DNA from: Alphaproteobacteria bacterium
GTDB taxonomy: Bacteria > Pseudomonadota > Alphaproteobacteria > Rhodobacterales > Rhodobacteraceae
DNA: 64,000 nt
NCBI GenBank assembly: GCA_030427405.1
Contig: JAUHXK010000004.1
Span: forward strand, 1 to 64,000
Direction of reading: 5' to 3'
Below are positions 48,256 to 57,667 of this stretch, piece after piece (the first letter of the stretch is position 1; each line of letters opens with the position of its first letter). A program made the translations under genes and the position numbers. Below the pieces are notes generated by a model, which made no database searches, had not been told where the DNA came from, and saw nothing but the letters and a program-made list of their open reading frames with translations.

Positions 48256-49044
48256 ATGTCGCGCGGTCTGGGTATCATCGGTTCTGCAGTGCTTGCAGCG
48301 CTTTGCGTCCTTGGCGCAAAGAGCCCGATGCTGCCCGAACCCGTGACCTGGATGCTGTGGGCGGTGCCGGTTCTGATGGGGCTGGCCTGGCTCTACTTTT
48401 ACCTCGCCGGGGTGTCGGTCCTGGCGGTTTTTCTGCGGGCGTTCCTGGCGCTGTTTCCGGTCGGGTTCGTCGCTGCGGGCCTGATTTTCCTGGTGACTCA
48501 GATCGAAGGTCTGGCGGACGCCGAAGTGCGGGCCATCATTGCGGCGACGGTTGTTGCTGCCGGTTGGGTCGTGGGGTTTGTCACCACGGAATGGCGCGCC
48601 GCGACCCAGGAACAGGAACGCCGCCGCGATATCGTCAAGGCCGCGCTGACCGAGATCGAGCTGATCGTGACCCATGGAGACAGTGCCAACTGGGCCGACG
48701 TCATCCAGGAAACACAGGACTCATTCTTCAAGGACCGCCGTTACCACGTATTCGTCTATTACGGGCATCAGTTCGGAACCTTGCGGCGGCTAGTCGGGCA
48801 GATCGAAATCCTGCGTGAAGACCAGATACGCCCCGTTATGGACTTTTTTCAGCTGCTTGATCGTCTGGAGCGTATGGAGTTGCGTATGGCCACGGCAGAA
48901 TACGCGGCCCTTCCCAGCGAAAGGCGCGAGGCCGGCGTGGTGCGGTATCTCAATATGCAAAGCGCCGTGCCAAAAGTGGGGCGCAAGGCTGCGGATGCAC
49001 TAAAGGCGCAGACGTTTCAGGGTTGGTTGAGGCATTTCAAATGA
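48256..49044 (+). CDS. Membrane protein of unknown function
   Basis: About four N-terminal TM segments, then a soluble region (EWRAATQEQERRRDIVKAALTEIELIVTHGDSANW); 5 bp after pccA. Confidence 0.65.
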   Translation: MSRGLGIIGSAVLAALCVLGAKSPMLPEPVTWMLWAVPVLMGLAWLYFYLAGVSVLAVFLRAFLALFPVGFVAAGLIFLVTQIEGLADAEVRAIIAATVVAAGWVVGFVTTEWRAATQEQERRRDIVKAALTEIELIVTHGDSANWADVIQETQDSFFKDRRYHVFVYYGHQFGTLRRLVGQIEILREDQIRPVMDFFQLLDRLERMELRMATAEYAALPSERREAGVVRYLNMQSAVPKVGRKAADALKAQTFQGWLRHFK

Positions 49045-49225
49045 ACCGGGTCAACATCAAGGATGTCCGGTTCAGATCAGCGGGTTTTCCTCACCGCCGA
49101 CCGGGCTACGTGGCTGATCTGGTACGCGAAGCTTGTCCATCACAGGTTTCCCTTTGTTTGCGTATCTACAATATAGGGCCCGTGGGGCCAAAGCGCAAGC
49201 AGGCGCCGCTGCGCCGCAGCATCGG

Positions 49226-49672
49226 TCAACCACCTTGGCGCCGTTCGCGAATTTCGCGTTCGCGCAGCGGCGTTTTGTCGATCGAACGGCTGATTTCGCG
49301 CACGCTCCAGGGCGCGGGTTTGCGCAGTTTGACGACGCCATCTTTGTCGACAAAAACCATCTGGAAACCGCGTGGCCGCAGTTTTGCCCGCACGGCCGAG
49401 CGGGCCTGCGGGTTGGTGTCGGTCAGCACGATAACATCGCGTTCGCGCATCATGTCTTCGCCTTCCAGCAACATGTCGATTTGCTGTTGGAACCGAGGAT
49501 CGGCCGGCGTGTCGGCAAAAACGACAATGGGGCGGTGGGTCCAGAGAAATTCGTTCAGGTCGCTTTCATCTGCTGCGCGGATATACGGCCCCTCGTCAGG
49601 TGCGCTGCCATCCGCAGCCAGGGCTGCAATCGGCAAAAACGCAGAGAAAACAAAGGCAAATATGCGTGTCAT
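49226..49672 (-). CDS. DUF4174 family secreted protein
   Basis: MTRIFAFVFSAFLPIAALAADG...NEFLWTHRPIVVFADTPADPRFQQQIDMLLEGEDMMRERDVIVLTD; start moved inside the longer ORF. Confidence 0.75.
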   Translation of the reverse strand: MTRIFAFVFSAFLPIAALAADGSAPDEGPYIRAADESDLNEFLWTHRPIVVFADTPADPRFQQQIDMLLEGEDMMRERDVIVLTDTNPQARSAVRAKLRPRGFQMVFVDKDGVVKLRKPAPWSVREISRSIDKTPLREREIRERRQGG

Positions 49673-49854
49673 GCGGTCTCCTGTCAGGGTGAATATAAAC
49701 CCTCTTCGGGCGAATGCGACCTGCGAAATGGCATGGCGATCAAAAAGTTCCAGGCCCAAGGCCGTTCGGCTTGGCCGATTTCATTCAATCCGGGGATCAC
49801 GATGCAGCGCGGCGACGCATGCGCCATGATCCGATTTGACAAGAGGAAAACCAG

Positions 49855-51981
49855 ATGACCGACACGAAAGACTGGCGCGCGCTGGCCGAAAAAGAGCTGC
49901 GCGGACGTCCCTTGGATGAGCTGACAAAGGAGACGCTGGAAGGGATCGACGTCAAGCCGCTTTATACGCAGGACGACACGGATGGGTTGCCGCATATGGG
50001 GTCTTTGCCGGGCTTTGGGCCGTTTACACGCGGGGTAAAGGCCACGATGTATGCAGGCCGCCCCTGGACCATCCGCCAATATGCGGGGTTTTCGACGGCA
50101 GAGGAATCGAATGCCTTCTACCGGCGCAACCTGGCCGCGGGCCAGCAAGGTGTCTCGGTCGCGTTCGATCTGGCGACTCATCGTGGCTATGACAGCGACC
50201 ATCCCCGCGTGGTGGGCGATGTCGGCAAGGCGGGCGTGGCCATCGACAGTGTCGAGGATATGAAAATCCTGTTCGACGGCATCCCGCTGGACAAAGTCTC
50301 GGTCTCGATGACCATGAACGGCGCGGTTATTCCGGTTCTGGCCAGTTTCATTGTCGCGGGCGAGGAGCAGGGCCATGACAAGGCCGTGCTGTCAGGCACC
50401 ATTCAGAACGACATTCTGAAAGAGTTCATGGTGCGCAACACCTATATTTACCCGCCCGATCCGTCGATGAAGATCATCTCGGACATCATCGAATATACCT
50501 CGAATGAGATGCCCAAGTTCAACTCGATCTCGATCTCGGGCTATCACATGCAAGAGGCCGGGGCGAACCTGGTGCAAGAACTGGCCTATACGCTGGCTGA
50601 CGGGCGCGAATATGTGCGCGCCGCGACTGAGGCCGGGATGGATGTGGACAAGTTCGCAGGCCGTTTGTCGTTCTTTTTTGCCATCGGCATGAATTTCTTT
50701 ATGGAGATCGCCAAACTGCGCGCCGCCCGCACCCTGTGGCATCGCGTGATGACCGAGTTCGGGGCGAAATCCGAACGCTCGAAAATGCTGCGCACTCATT
50801 GCCAGACATCCGGCGTGTCATTGCAGGAACAGGACCCCTATAACAACGTGATCCGAACGGCATACGAGGCGATGAGCGCGGTCCTGGGCGGTACACAGTC
50901 GCTGCATACCAATGCGCTGGACGAGGCGATTGCGCTGCCCACGGATTTCTCGGCCCGTATCGCGCGCAACACGCAGCTTGTGTTGCAGGAAGAGACCGGC
51001 GTGACCGATGTGGTCGATCCGCTGGCCGGGTCATATTACGTTGAGAGCCTGACCAACGAGTTGGTCGAAAAGGCCTGGGCCCTGATGGAAGAGGTCGAGG
51101 AGATGGGCGGCATGACCAAGGCCGTGGCCAGCGGCATGCCCAAGCTGCGCATCGAAGAAAGCGCGGCGCGCCGTCAGGCGATGATTGACCGGGGCGACGA
51201 GGTGATCGTCGGCGTCAACAAGTACCGCAAGGAACAGGAAGACCCGATCGACATTCTGGACGTCGATAATGTCGCCGTGCGCGAGGCGCAGGTGGCCCGC
51301 CTGGAGCGAATCCGCGCGACCCGCGACGAAGCCGCCTGTCAGCAGGCGCTGGACGCGCTGACCAAAACTGCCCGCGAGGGTGGCAACCTTTTGGCCGCTG
51401 CGGTTGAGGCCGCCCGCGCCCGTGCATCCGTAGGAGAGATCAGCATGGCAATGGAGAAACAATTTGGCCGCCACCGTGCCGAGGTGAAAACGCTGGCCGG
51501 TGTCTATGGTGCCGCCTACGAAGGCGACGAAGGCTTTGCCGCCATTCAGAAATCGATCGAGGAATTTGCCGAGGCCGAAGGCCGCCGTCCTCGTCTGCTG
51601 GTCGTCAAGATGGGGCAGGACGGGCATGACCGCGGTGCCAAGGTCATCGCCACAGCCTTTGCCGATATTGGGTTTGACGTGGATGTTGGCCCGCTGTTCC
51701 AGACCCCGGCCGAGGCCGCGCAGGACGCGGTGGACAATGATGTGCATGTGGTGGGCATTTCCTCGCAGGCTGCGGGGCACAAGACGCTGGCGCCACAACT
51801 GGTTGAAGAGCTTAAGAAAGCCGGGGCCGAGGATATCATCGTCATCTGCGGCGGCGTGATCCCGCAGCAGGATTACCAGTTCCTTTACGACCACGGCGTC
51901 AAGGCGATTTTTGGTCCGGGAACGAATATTCCCGAGGCGGCGCAGGACATCCTGAAACTGATTGGCGCGGCACGGGGGTGA
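49855..51981 (+). CDS. scpA: Methylmalonyl-CoA mutase
   Basis: [69 protein letters not shown]12 motif [32 protein letters not shown]. Confidence 0.97.
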   Translation: MTDTKDWRALAEKELRGRPLDELTKETLEGIDVKPLYTQDDTDGLPHMGSLPGFGPFTRGVKATMYAGRPWTIRQYAGFSTAEESNAFYRRNLAAGQQGVSVAFDLATHRGYDSDHPRVVGDVGKAGVAIDSVEDMKILFDGIPLDKVSVSMTMNGAVIPVLASFIVAGEEQGHDKAVLSGTIQNDILKEFMVRNTYIYPPDPSMKIISDIIEYTSNEMPKFNSISISGYHMQEAGANLVQELAYTLADGREYVRAATEAGMDVDKFAGRLSFFFAIGMNFFMEIAKLRAARTLWHRVMTEFGAKSERSKMLRTHCQTSGVSLQEQDPYNNVIRTAYEAMSAVLGGTQSLHTNALDEAIALPTDFSARIARNTQLVLQEETGVTDVVDPLAGSYYVESLTNELVEKAWALMEEVEEMGGMTKAVASGMPKLRIEESAARRQAMIDRGDEVIVGVNKYRKEQEDPIDILDVDNVAVREAQVARLERIRATRDEAACQQALDALTKTAREGGNLLAAAVEAARARASVGEISMAMEKQFGRHRAEVKTLAGVYGAAYEGDEGFAAIQKSIEEFAEAEGRRPRLLVVKMGQDGHDRGAKVIATAFADIGFDVDVGPLFQTPAEAAQDAVDNDVHVVGISSQAAGHKTLAPQLVEELKKAGAEDIIVICGGVIPQQDYQFLYDHGVKAIFGPGTNIPEAAQDILKLIGAARG

Positions 51982-51990
51982 AGCCGTCAA

Positions 51991-52061
51991 AAGGGGGCTT
52001 TCTGCCCCCTCTTGGCCCATTGGGCCAATTCACCCCCGAGGATATTTTTGGCCAGATGAAG
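51991..52061 (-). repeat. Dispersed 3'-end element, copy b (inverted)
   Basis: Reverse complement CTTCATCTGGCCAAAAATATCCTCGGGGGTGAATTGGCCCAATGGGCCAAGAGGGGGCAGAAAGCCCCCTT; hairpins TTGGCCC-AAT-GGGCCAA and GGGGGC-AGAAA-GCCCCC. Confidence 0.78.
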
Positions 52062-52134
52062 CCGCGGATCGGTCTCCGATTTGGGTTGTGCCTGCATGCC
52101 AGTGGGCTAGGCTTTGGGCATCGGAGGGGGCGTC

Positions 52135-52737
52135 ATGATTTTGGATCACATCGCGGTTGCGGGGGAAACGCTTGAGGAGGCAGCGGCCCATGTGGAAGAG
52201 GCATTGGGTGTAAAGCTGGAGAATGGCGGCAAGCATGCCAAGTTCGGAACGCATAACCGATTGTTGGGGTTGGCGGATGGGTTGTACCTGGAGGCAATCG
52301 CGGTCGATCCTGCCGCGCCCGACAGGGCGTTTCCGCGGTGGTTCGATCTGGATCGGTTCGCAGGTGAACCGCGCCTGACAAACTGGATATGCAGCGTCGA
52401 AGATATCGTCGCCGATTTGGCGGATCTTGCGGTGGATGCCGGGCACCCGGTCGAACTGGAGCGTGGGGCGTTACGGTGGCGCATGGCTGTTCCGGATTCG
52501 GGACGATTGCCATTCGACAACCTGTTTCCCGCGCTGATCCAATGGCAGGGCCATTTGCATCCTGCCCGGATGTTACCGCAAAGCGGTTGCCGCCTGAGGC
52601 GCCTGGTCGTCTGGCACCCGGATGCGCAGGACCTGATGACAATTCTGGGGCCTGTTGACGGGGTTGAATTCGAAAGCGGCGCGGCGGCGTTGCAGGCGGA
52701 ATTTGATACGCCAAGTGGTCGGCGCCTGTTGCAATGA
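52135..52737 (+). CDS. VOC-superfamily (glyoxalase-like) protein
   Basis: MILDHIAVAGETLEEAAAHVEEALGVKLENGGKHAKFGTHNRLLGLADGLYLEAIAVDP. Confidence 0.85.
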   Translation: MILDHIAVAGETLEEAAAHVEEALGVKLENGGKHAKFGTHNRLLGLADGLYLEAIAVDPAAPDRAFPRWFDLDRFAGEPRLTNWICSVEDIVADLADLAVDAGHPVELERGALRWRMAVPDSGRLPFDNLFPALIQWQGHLHPARMLPQSGCRLRRLVVWHPDAQDLMTILGPVDGVEFESGAAALQAEFDTPSGRRLLQ

Positions 52738-53222
52738 ACCTGCGACAGGCCAGAGAAGGTGATGCCGCAGAGATAGCGGCCATTTCCAACGCGATAATCA
52801 AGGACAGCTTGATTACCTTTACAACCGATACGCGCAGTGTCGCGAGCGTGGCAAGCGATATCAGGGAACGTGGTCCGGGTTGTCTGGTGGCAGAGCTTGA
52901 GGGGCGGGTTGCCGGTTTTGCCACCTATGGCCCGTTTCGCCGGGGGGTGGGCTATGCGCGATGTTGCGAGCATACGATCCAGCTTGCACCTCATGCCCGT
53001 GGCCAGGGGCTGGGTCGTGGTCTGATGAGCGCACTGGAGGCGCGCGCGGTGGCCGACGGGATCCATGTGATGGTTGCGGGGATTTCGTCAGCCAACCCGG
53101 ATGGGGTGGCCTTTCATGCGGCGCTTGGGTTTGCCGAGGTCGGGCGCATGCCGGAGGTGGGGCGCAAATGGGGGCGGTGGCTGGATCTTGTTCTGATGCA
53201 GAAAATTCTGCCCCCGCAATGA
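52734..53222 (+). CDS. GNAT-family N-acetyltransferase (phosphinothricin acetyltransferase-like)
   Basis: LRQAREGDAAEIAAISNAIIKDSLITFTTDTRS, HARGQGLGRGLMSALEARAVADGIHVMVAGISSANPDGVAFHAALGF. Confidence 0.9.
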   Translation: MNLRQAREGDAAEIAAISNAIIKDSLITFTTDTRSVASVASDIRERGPGCLVAELEGRVAGFATYGPFRRGVGYARCCEHTIQLAPHARGQGLGRGLMSALEARAVADGIHVMVAGISSANPDGVAFHAALGFAEVGRMPEVGRKWGRWLDLVLMQKILPPQ

Positions 53223-53267
53223 TTGGTCGCACCTGACAGTCGCGACAGGGCGGGTTAGGGTGTCGTC

Positions 53268-53948
53268 ATGTCGATCTGGACCAGAATATCCGATGCGCTG
53301 AGCGCCCTAGCCCAGGGCGAAAGCCTGACCGAGGTTTTCGAAAAGCTGCGCACCCCGCCGGAACGTTCGGTGGCGTTTGCCATTGCCGTTATCGCGTTGG
53401 GGGCAAAAATGGCCAAGGCTGACGGGCAGGTGACCCGGGACGAAGTGACGGCCTTTCGTGAAGTGTTTCAGATAGCGCGCGATGACGAGGCAGGGGCCGC
53501 GCGCGTTTTCAACATGGCGCGGACGGATGTTGCGGGTTACCAGGATTATGCCAGGCGGATCGCGCGGATGTTCGGCGATGACAGCTCGACCTTGTGCGAC
53601 CTGATGGAGGGGCTGTTCCATATCGCGATGGCGGACGGGTTCTATCACCCAAGTGAGAACGAGTTCCTGGAAGAGGTCAGCCGGATTTTTGGCCAGTCCG
53701 AGGCGCAATTTTCCGCGTTGCGCACCCGGTTTGTACCTGATGCGCCCAAAGATCCCTATGTCGTGCTGGGCGTCCCGCGGAACATGCCCTTGCCAGAGAT
53801 TCGCAAGACGTGGCGCCAGTTGGTACGTGACACACACCCGGACGCCATGATTGCGCGCGGCGTGCCGGAAGAGGCCATCCGCCTGGCCGAGAAAAAGATG
53901 ATAGATATCAACCGTGCCTGGGACGAGATCAACGGCGCGCGGGTCTGA
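53268..53948 (+). CDS. TerB + J-domain co-chaperone (DjlA-like)
   Basis: TerB-like ALGAKMAKADGQVTRDEVTAFREVF; C-terminal J domain DPYVVLGVPRNMPLPEIRKTWRQLVRDTHPDAMIARG. Confidence 0.9.
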   Translation: MSIWTRISDALSALAQGESLTEVFEKLRTPPERSVAFAIAVIALGAKMAKADGQVTRDEVTAFREVFQIARDDEAGAARVFNMARTDVAGYQDYARRIARMFGDDSSTLCDLMEGLFHIAMADGFYHPSENEFLEEVSRIFGQSEAQFSALRTRFVPDAPKDPYVVLGVPRNMPLPEIRKTWRQLVRDTHPDAMIARGVPEEAIRLAEKKMIDINRAWDEINGARV

Positions 53949-53952
53949 TCCG

Positions 53953-54966
53953 ATGCGCCTGGCGACTTATAACGTCGAATGGTTCGCCAATCTTTTTGAT
54001 CGCGACGACAGGGTGCAGGTGGATGACACATGGTCCGGTCGGCATGATGTTACGAAGGCGCAGCAGGTCGAAGCGATTGCCAAGGTTCTGACCGCAATCG
54101 ACGCAGATGCGGTGCTGATCGTCGAAGCTCCGAACACCGGCAAGTCGCAGAACACTGTCCGCGCGTTGCAGGGGTTTGCCGAAACATTCGACCTGCGGAC
54201 AACGCATGCGGTCATGGGGTTTGCCAATGATACGCACCAAGAGCTTGCGCTGTTGTTTGACCCGGCGGTCCTGTCCGTGCGTCACGATCCGGTGGGGCAG
54301 GCCACCAAGGAAGCCGGCAGCCGCGATGCGCCGCGCTTTGATGGTGCGTTTCGAATTGACCTCGACATAGACGCGACCGAAGATCTGGTTCGGTTTTCCA
54401 AACCGCCGATGGAACTTGCGGTGACATTGCCGTCTGGTGCGGCCTTTCGCATGATCGGTGCGCATCTCAAGTCAAAGGCCCCGCATGGGGCCGAAACCCG
54501 TGACGAAGCCATCCGCATCTCGATTGCCAACCGCCGCAAGCAATTGGCCCAGGCTGTTTGGCTGGCGCGACGGGTCGAACAGCACCTTGGCCAGGGGGAC
54601 GCGGTTGTGCTTTTGGGCGATCTCAACGATGGGCCCGGGCTTGATGAATTCGAGCATCTGTTCGGGCGCTCGTCGGTGGAAATCCTGTTGCAGGCGGGTC
54701 TTTATGATCCCCATGCCGCCCGTGCCCATGGGCCGCGGCCGGGGTCGATACCTTCGACGGCGCGGTTTGCACGCCCCAGTGAAGGCCGGTTTCTTGAGGC
54801 GCTGCTGGATTACATCATGATCAGCGAAGACCTTCGGTCAAAACGCCCGAAATGGAGGATTTGGCACCCCTTTCGCGACGCCGCGTGCTGGTCGCGGCCG
54901 GACCTGCGCGACGCGCTTTTGACGGCATCGGACCATTTCCCGGTGACGCTGGACATAGATCTGTGA
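53953..54966 (+). CDS. Endonuclease/exonuclease/phosphatase family protein
   Basis: MRLATYNVEWFANLFD, VVLLGDLNDGPGLDEFEHL, LLDYIMISEDLR, TASDHFPVTLDI. Confidence 0.9.
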   Translation: MRLATYNVEWFANLFDRDDRVQVDDTWSGRHDVTKAQQVEAIAKVLTAIDADAVLIVEAPNTGKSQNTVRALQGFAETFDLRTTHAVMGFANDTHQELALLFDPAVLSVRHDPVGQATKEAGSRDAPRFDGAFRIDLDIDATEDLVRFSKPPMELAVTLPSGAAFRMIGAHLKSKAPHGAETRDEAIRISIANRRKQLAQAVWLARRVEQHLGQGDAVVLLGDLNDGPGLDEFEHLFGRSSVEILLQAGLYDPHAARAHGPRPGSIPSTARFARPSEGRFLEALLDYIMISEDLRSKRPKWRIWHPFRDAACWSRPDLRDALLTASDHFPVTLDIDL

Positions 54967-55003
54967 CCTTTCAAGCGCGGCTCGCGCAGCCTATATTCAA
55001 CGC

Positions 55004-55375
55004 ATGAAACAGATTTCTCTGATTTGCGCCTTTTCCTTGCTGACGGTTTTGCCTGCGCACGCGCAGGACGGCGAGGGCCAATCCCTGATGGAAAGGGGCG
55101 CAGAGCTGTTCCTGGAAGGGCTGCGCAAGGAAATGGAGCCCGCGATAGACGACCTGATGAGCATGGCCGAGCAATTCGGTCCGGTCATGCAGTCATTTCT
55201 TCAGGAAATGGGCCCGGCTTTGGCCGATATGGCCGAACAGGTGCAGGATTGGAGCAAGTACGAGGCACCCGAAATCTTGCCGAATGGTGACATCATCATT
55301 CGCAGAAAGCCTGACCATCCCGCGCCGGAACCCGATGCAGCGCCCGAGGACCCGCAGGGCGAAATAGACATCTGA
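55004..55375 (+). CDS. Periplasmic protein of unknown function
   Basis: Signal peptide MKQISLICAFSLLTVLPAHAQ; acidic Met-rich helical body. Confidence 0.65.
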   Translation: MKQISLICAFSLLTVLPAHAQDGEGQSLMERGAELFLEGLRKEMEPAIDDLMSMAEQFGPVMQSFLQEMGPALADMAEQVQDWSKYEAPEILPNGDIIIRRKPDHPAPEPDAAPEDPQGEIDI

Positions 55376-55383
55376 CCGTTGCG

Positions 55384-57000
55384 TTACTGCCGCGTGATTA
55401 CACGGGTCTGCGATTTCAAAGCGTTGGCAAGCGAGTTCAGGCGGGCCTCGGCGACTTCGGTGAACAGGGGCTTGGCCGCAGCCGGAAGAAGCAATTCAAG
55501 TTCGCGCTTTTTGGGATAGAATCTGAGATGGCCCATCGCGGTGTCGTTCTGCATCCACAGCATTGCGCCAAATCGCATCGCCTTGCCGAGAATTTCGGCT
55601 TGCTTCTGGTCGCGCTCGTCCAGCAATTCGTACAGCGGTGCAAACCGGTTGCCTTCACGCTTGTTCCGGTAGCGATGTTGCAGCGCCAGCCCGATATAGA
55701 CCCGTTCTGAATGTTTCAGCCCGCCAAGGTTGGCGCGGGTTACATTGTCGAAACAGACCTCGGCGCGATAATCGGGATGCGCGCGCCAACTGACGTCGTG
55801 CAACAGGCAGGCCGCCTTGATCAGCCGCACGCGCGCAGGCGGGGCCGAACGGAACAGGGGCATTACAAAGTCAAACAGATGCCGGCCGAAACCGGGCAGG
55901 CGGGCATCCTTGGCTTCGGAAAAGCGGCTTGCCTCGATCAGGGGGTCGCGGTCCCGCAGGATCTGCGGCATTTGTTCGTACAACAACCCTTCGCGAATTC
56001 CATAGCTTGAAATCGCGATATCCTTTGGCTTGAAGGTGCGGACCAGCCTTGCCAGAACATCCATCGCGTATGGGATCAGCGCCATACGGGAACTGGAAAC
56101 GCCAGCCTGACTGCGCAGCTTGTCCACGTCGTTCTTTTCAATGAACTTGATCGTTTCACGGACCTGCTTGGTGGTCATCCGGTATTCGTGAAGGACGTTC
56201 AGAGGATACCCGCGCCGCAACATGTCCAGACGGGCAAAGGCGCGCCAGCTGCCTCCGACCAGAAACAGGCGGTCGCGCTGCGGCCCCATCTGGTCGCGCA
56301 GGGTTTCAATCGTGTGCTTGATATGGGCCTTGCGAGCCCGCCGCCCGCCCTTGATATCCCGCAGTTTTAGCGGCCCCAGCGGAGAGGTGACGCAGGCGCC
56401 GACATCACCGTCACCGATTTCGGCGAGTTCCATGGACGAGCCACCAATATCGCAGATCAGCCCATAGGCACCGGGCCAACCCAGCAATACGCCCTGCGCT
56501 GACAGGCGCGCCTCTTCCGCGCCATCGATCACCGAGATCGACAATCCCGTTTCAGCCTTGACCTGCTCGCAGAACTCGGGGCCGTCTTCGGCCTCGCGCA
56601 CGGCCGCTGTTGCCACGGCGTGCAACCCCGGCAGCCCAAGGTCCGTGGCCAGATGCTGAAATCGCCGCAATGCCGCCAATGCGCGTGTACGGCCACTGGG
56701 GTTTAGGCGCCCGGTCTCGGACAGCCCCGCGCCCAGCTCGCACATCACCTTTTCGTTGAAAAAGTAAGCGGGCGACCGTGCGGCGCCGTCGAAAATGACC
56801 ATCCTGACCGAGTTCGATCCGATGTCCACGACGCCGACGCGCGACAGGTCGCGGGTTTCCGGGTCGTCGATCAACGGTTTGCCGAAGGTCCCCCAACTGG
56901 GAATATTCGAGGCGACGTTTTGATTCATGTCCATCCCAGCGTTTCCACCAGCAGGATGCGAAATCGACGGTTTCGGGTCAATCGTCTGCATCGGGATCAT
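55384..57000 (-). CDS. Ppx/GppA phosphatase family protein
   Basis: VGVVDIGSNSVRMVIFDGAARSPAYFFNEKVMCELGAGL, LICDIGGSSMELAEI, ACLLHDVSWRAHPDYRAE. Start uncertain; ORF overlaps hda by 23 bp. Confidence 0.9.
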   Translation of the reverse strand: MIPMQTIDPKPSISHPAGGNAGMDMNQNVASNIPSWGTFGKPLIDDPETRDLSRVGVVDIGSNSVRMVIFDGAARSPAYFFNEKVMCELGAGLSETGRLNPSGRTRALAALRRFQHLATDLGLPGLHAVATAAVREAEDGPEFCEQVKAETGLSISVIDGAEEARLSAQGVLLGWPGAYGLICDIGGSSMELAEIGDGDVGACVTSPLGPLKLRDIKGGRRARKAHIKHTIETLRDQMGPQRDRLFLVGGSWRAFARLDMLRRGYPLNVLHEYRMTTKQVRETIKFIEKNDVDKLRSQAGVSSSRMALIPYAMDVLARLVRTFKPKDIAISSYGIREGLLYEQMPQILRDRDPLIEASRFSEAKDARLPGFGRHLFDFVMPLFRSAPPARVRLIKAACLLHDVSWRAHPDYRAEVCFDNVTRANLGGLKHSERVYIGLALQHRYRNKREGNRFAPLYELLDERDQKQAEILGKAMRFGAMLWMQNDTAMGHLRFYPKKRELELLLPAAAKPLFTEVAEARLNSLANALKSQTRVITRQ

Positions 57001-57667
57001 TGTCGCATGCCGCCAGCACGCGCATGGCCAGTTTTCGCGTTATTTCGCGCTTTTCCGCAAGCGCAAGCCTGTCCAGTTGCTCGACGACCTCGGCGGCGCG
57101 TTCAAACCGCCGGTCCATATGCCGCACCAGATATGTCAGAACATCCGGGCCCGGCGTCAATTGACGGTCCAGGAACAGCTTGGCCAGAACCGCCCCCAAA
57201 AGCGCGTCATCGGGCAGTTCGAGCGCGGCGTGATGCGCCCCCTCGACTCGGCTTTGCAGATCCGGCAGGTCAAGCTGCCAGAACCGGGGTGCCAACCTGC
57301 CGGTCATCAGGATCGCGTTTCCCTCGGCCAGGACCAGGTTGTGCAGGTGAAACAAAGCGTTTTGTTGATTGGCGTCTTGGGAGATCAGCGGGACGTCCTC
57401 AACAACCACAGGCGTCCGGGCCAGTTCGGGGATATCCGCCTCGTCAATATCCTTGGCCTGAACGATCCGCGCCCCGCTTGCGGCGGCCCAGACATGCGCA
57501 AGATGGGTCTTCCCCGATTTGGCAGGGCCGGTCAGGACAAGCTTGTTGCCGGGCCAGGAATTGGCCGAAATCATCGCCACGGCCAGCGCGTTCGCAGGGG
57601 ATACGAAAAAGTCCTCGCGCCCCAGCGCGGTCTTGGCTGGAAGATCAAAGCTGAGCTGCGTCGCCAT
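56978..57667 (-). CDS. hda: DnaA-related ATPase (Hda/HdaA-like)
   Basis: MATQLSFDLPAKTALGREDFFVSPANALAVAMI, KLVLTGPAKSGKTHLAHVWAA. Confidence 0.87.
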   Translation of the reverse strand: MATQLSFDLPAKTALGREDFFVSPANALAVAMISANSWPGNKLVLTGPAKSGKTHLAHVWAAASGARIVQAKDIDEADIPELARTPVVVEDVPLISQDANQQNALFHLHNLVLAEGNAILMTGRLAPRFWQLDLPDLQSRVEGAHHAALELPDDALLGAVLAKLFLDRQLTPGPDVLTYLVRHMDRRFERAAEVVEQLDRLALAEKREITRKLAMRVLAACDNDPDADD

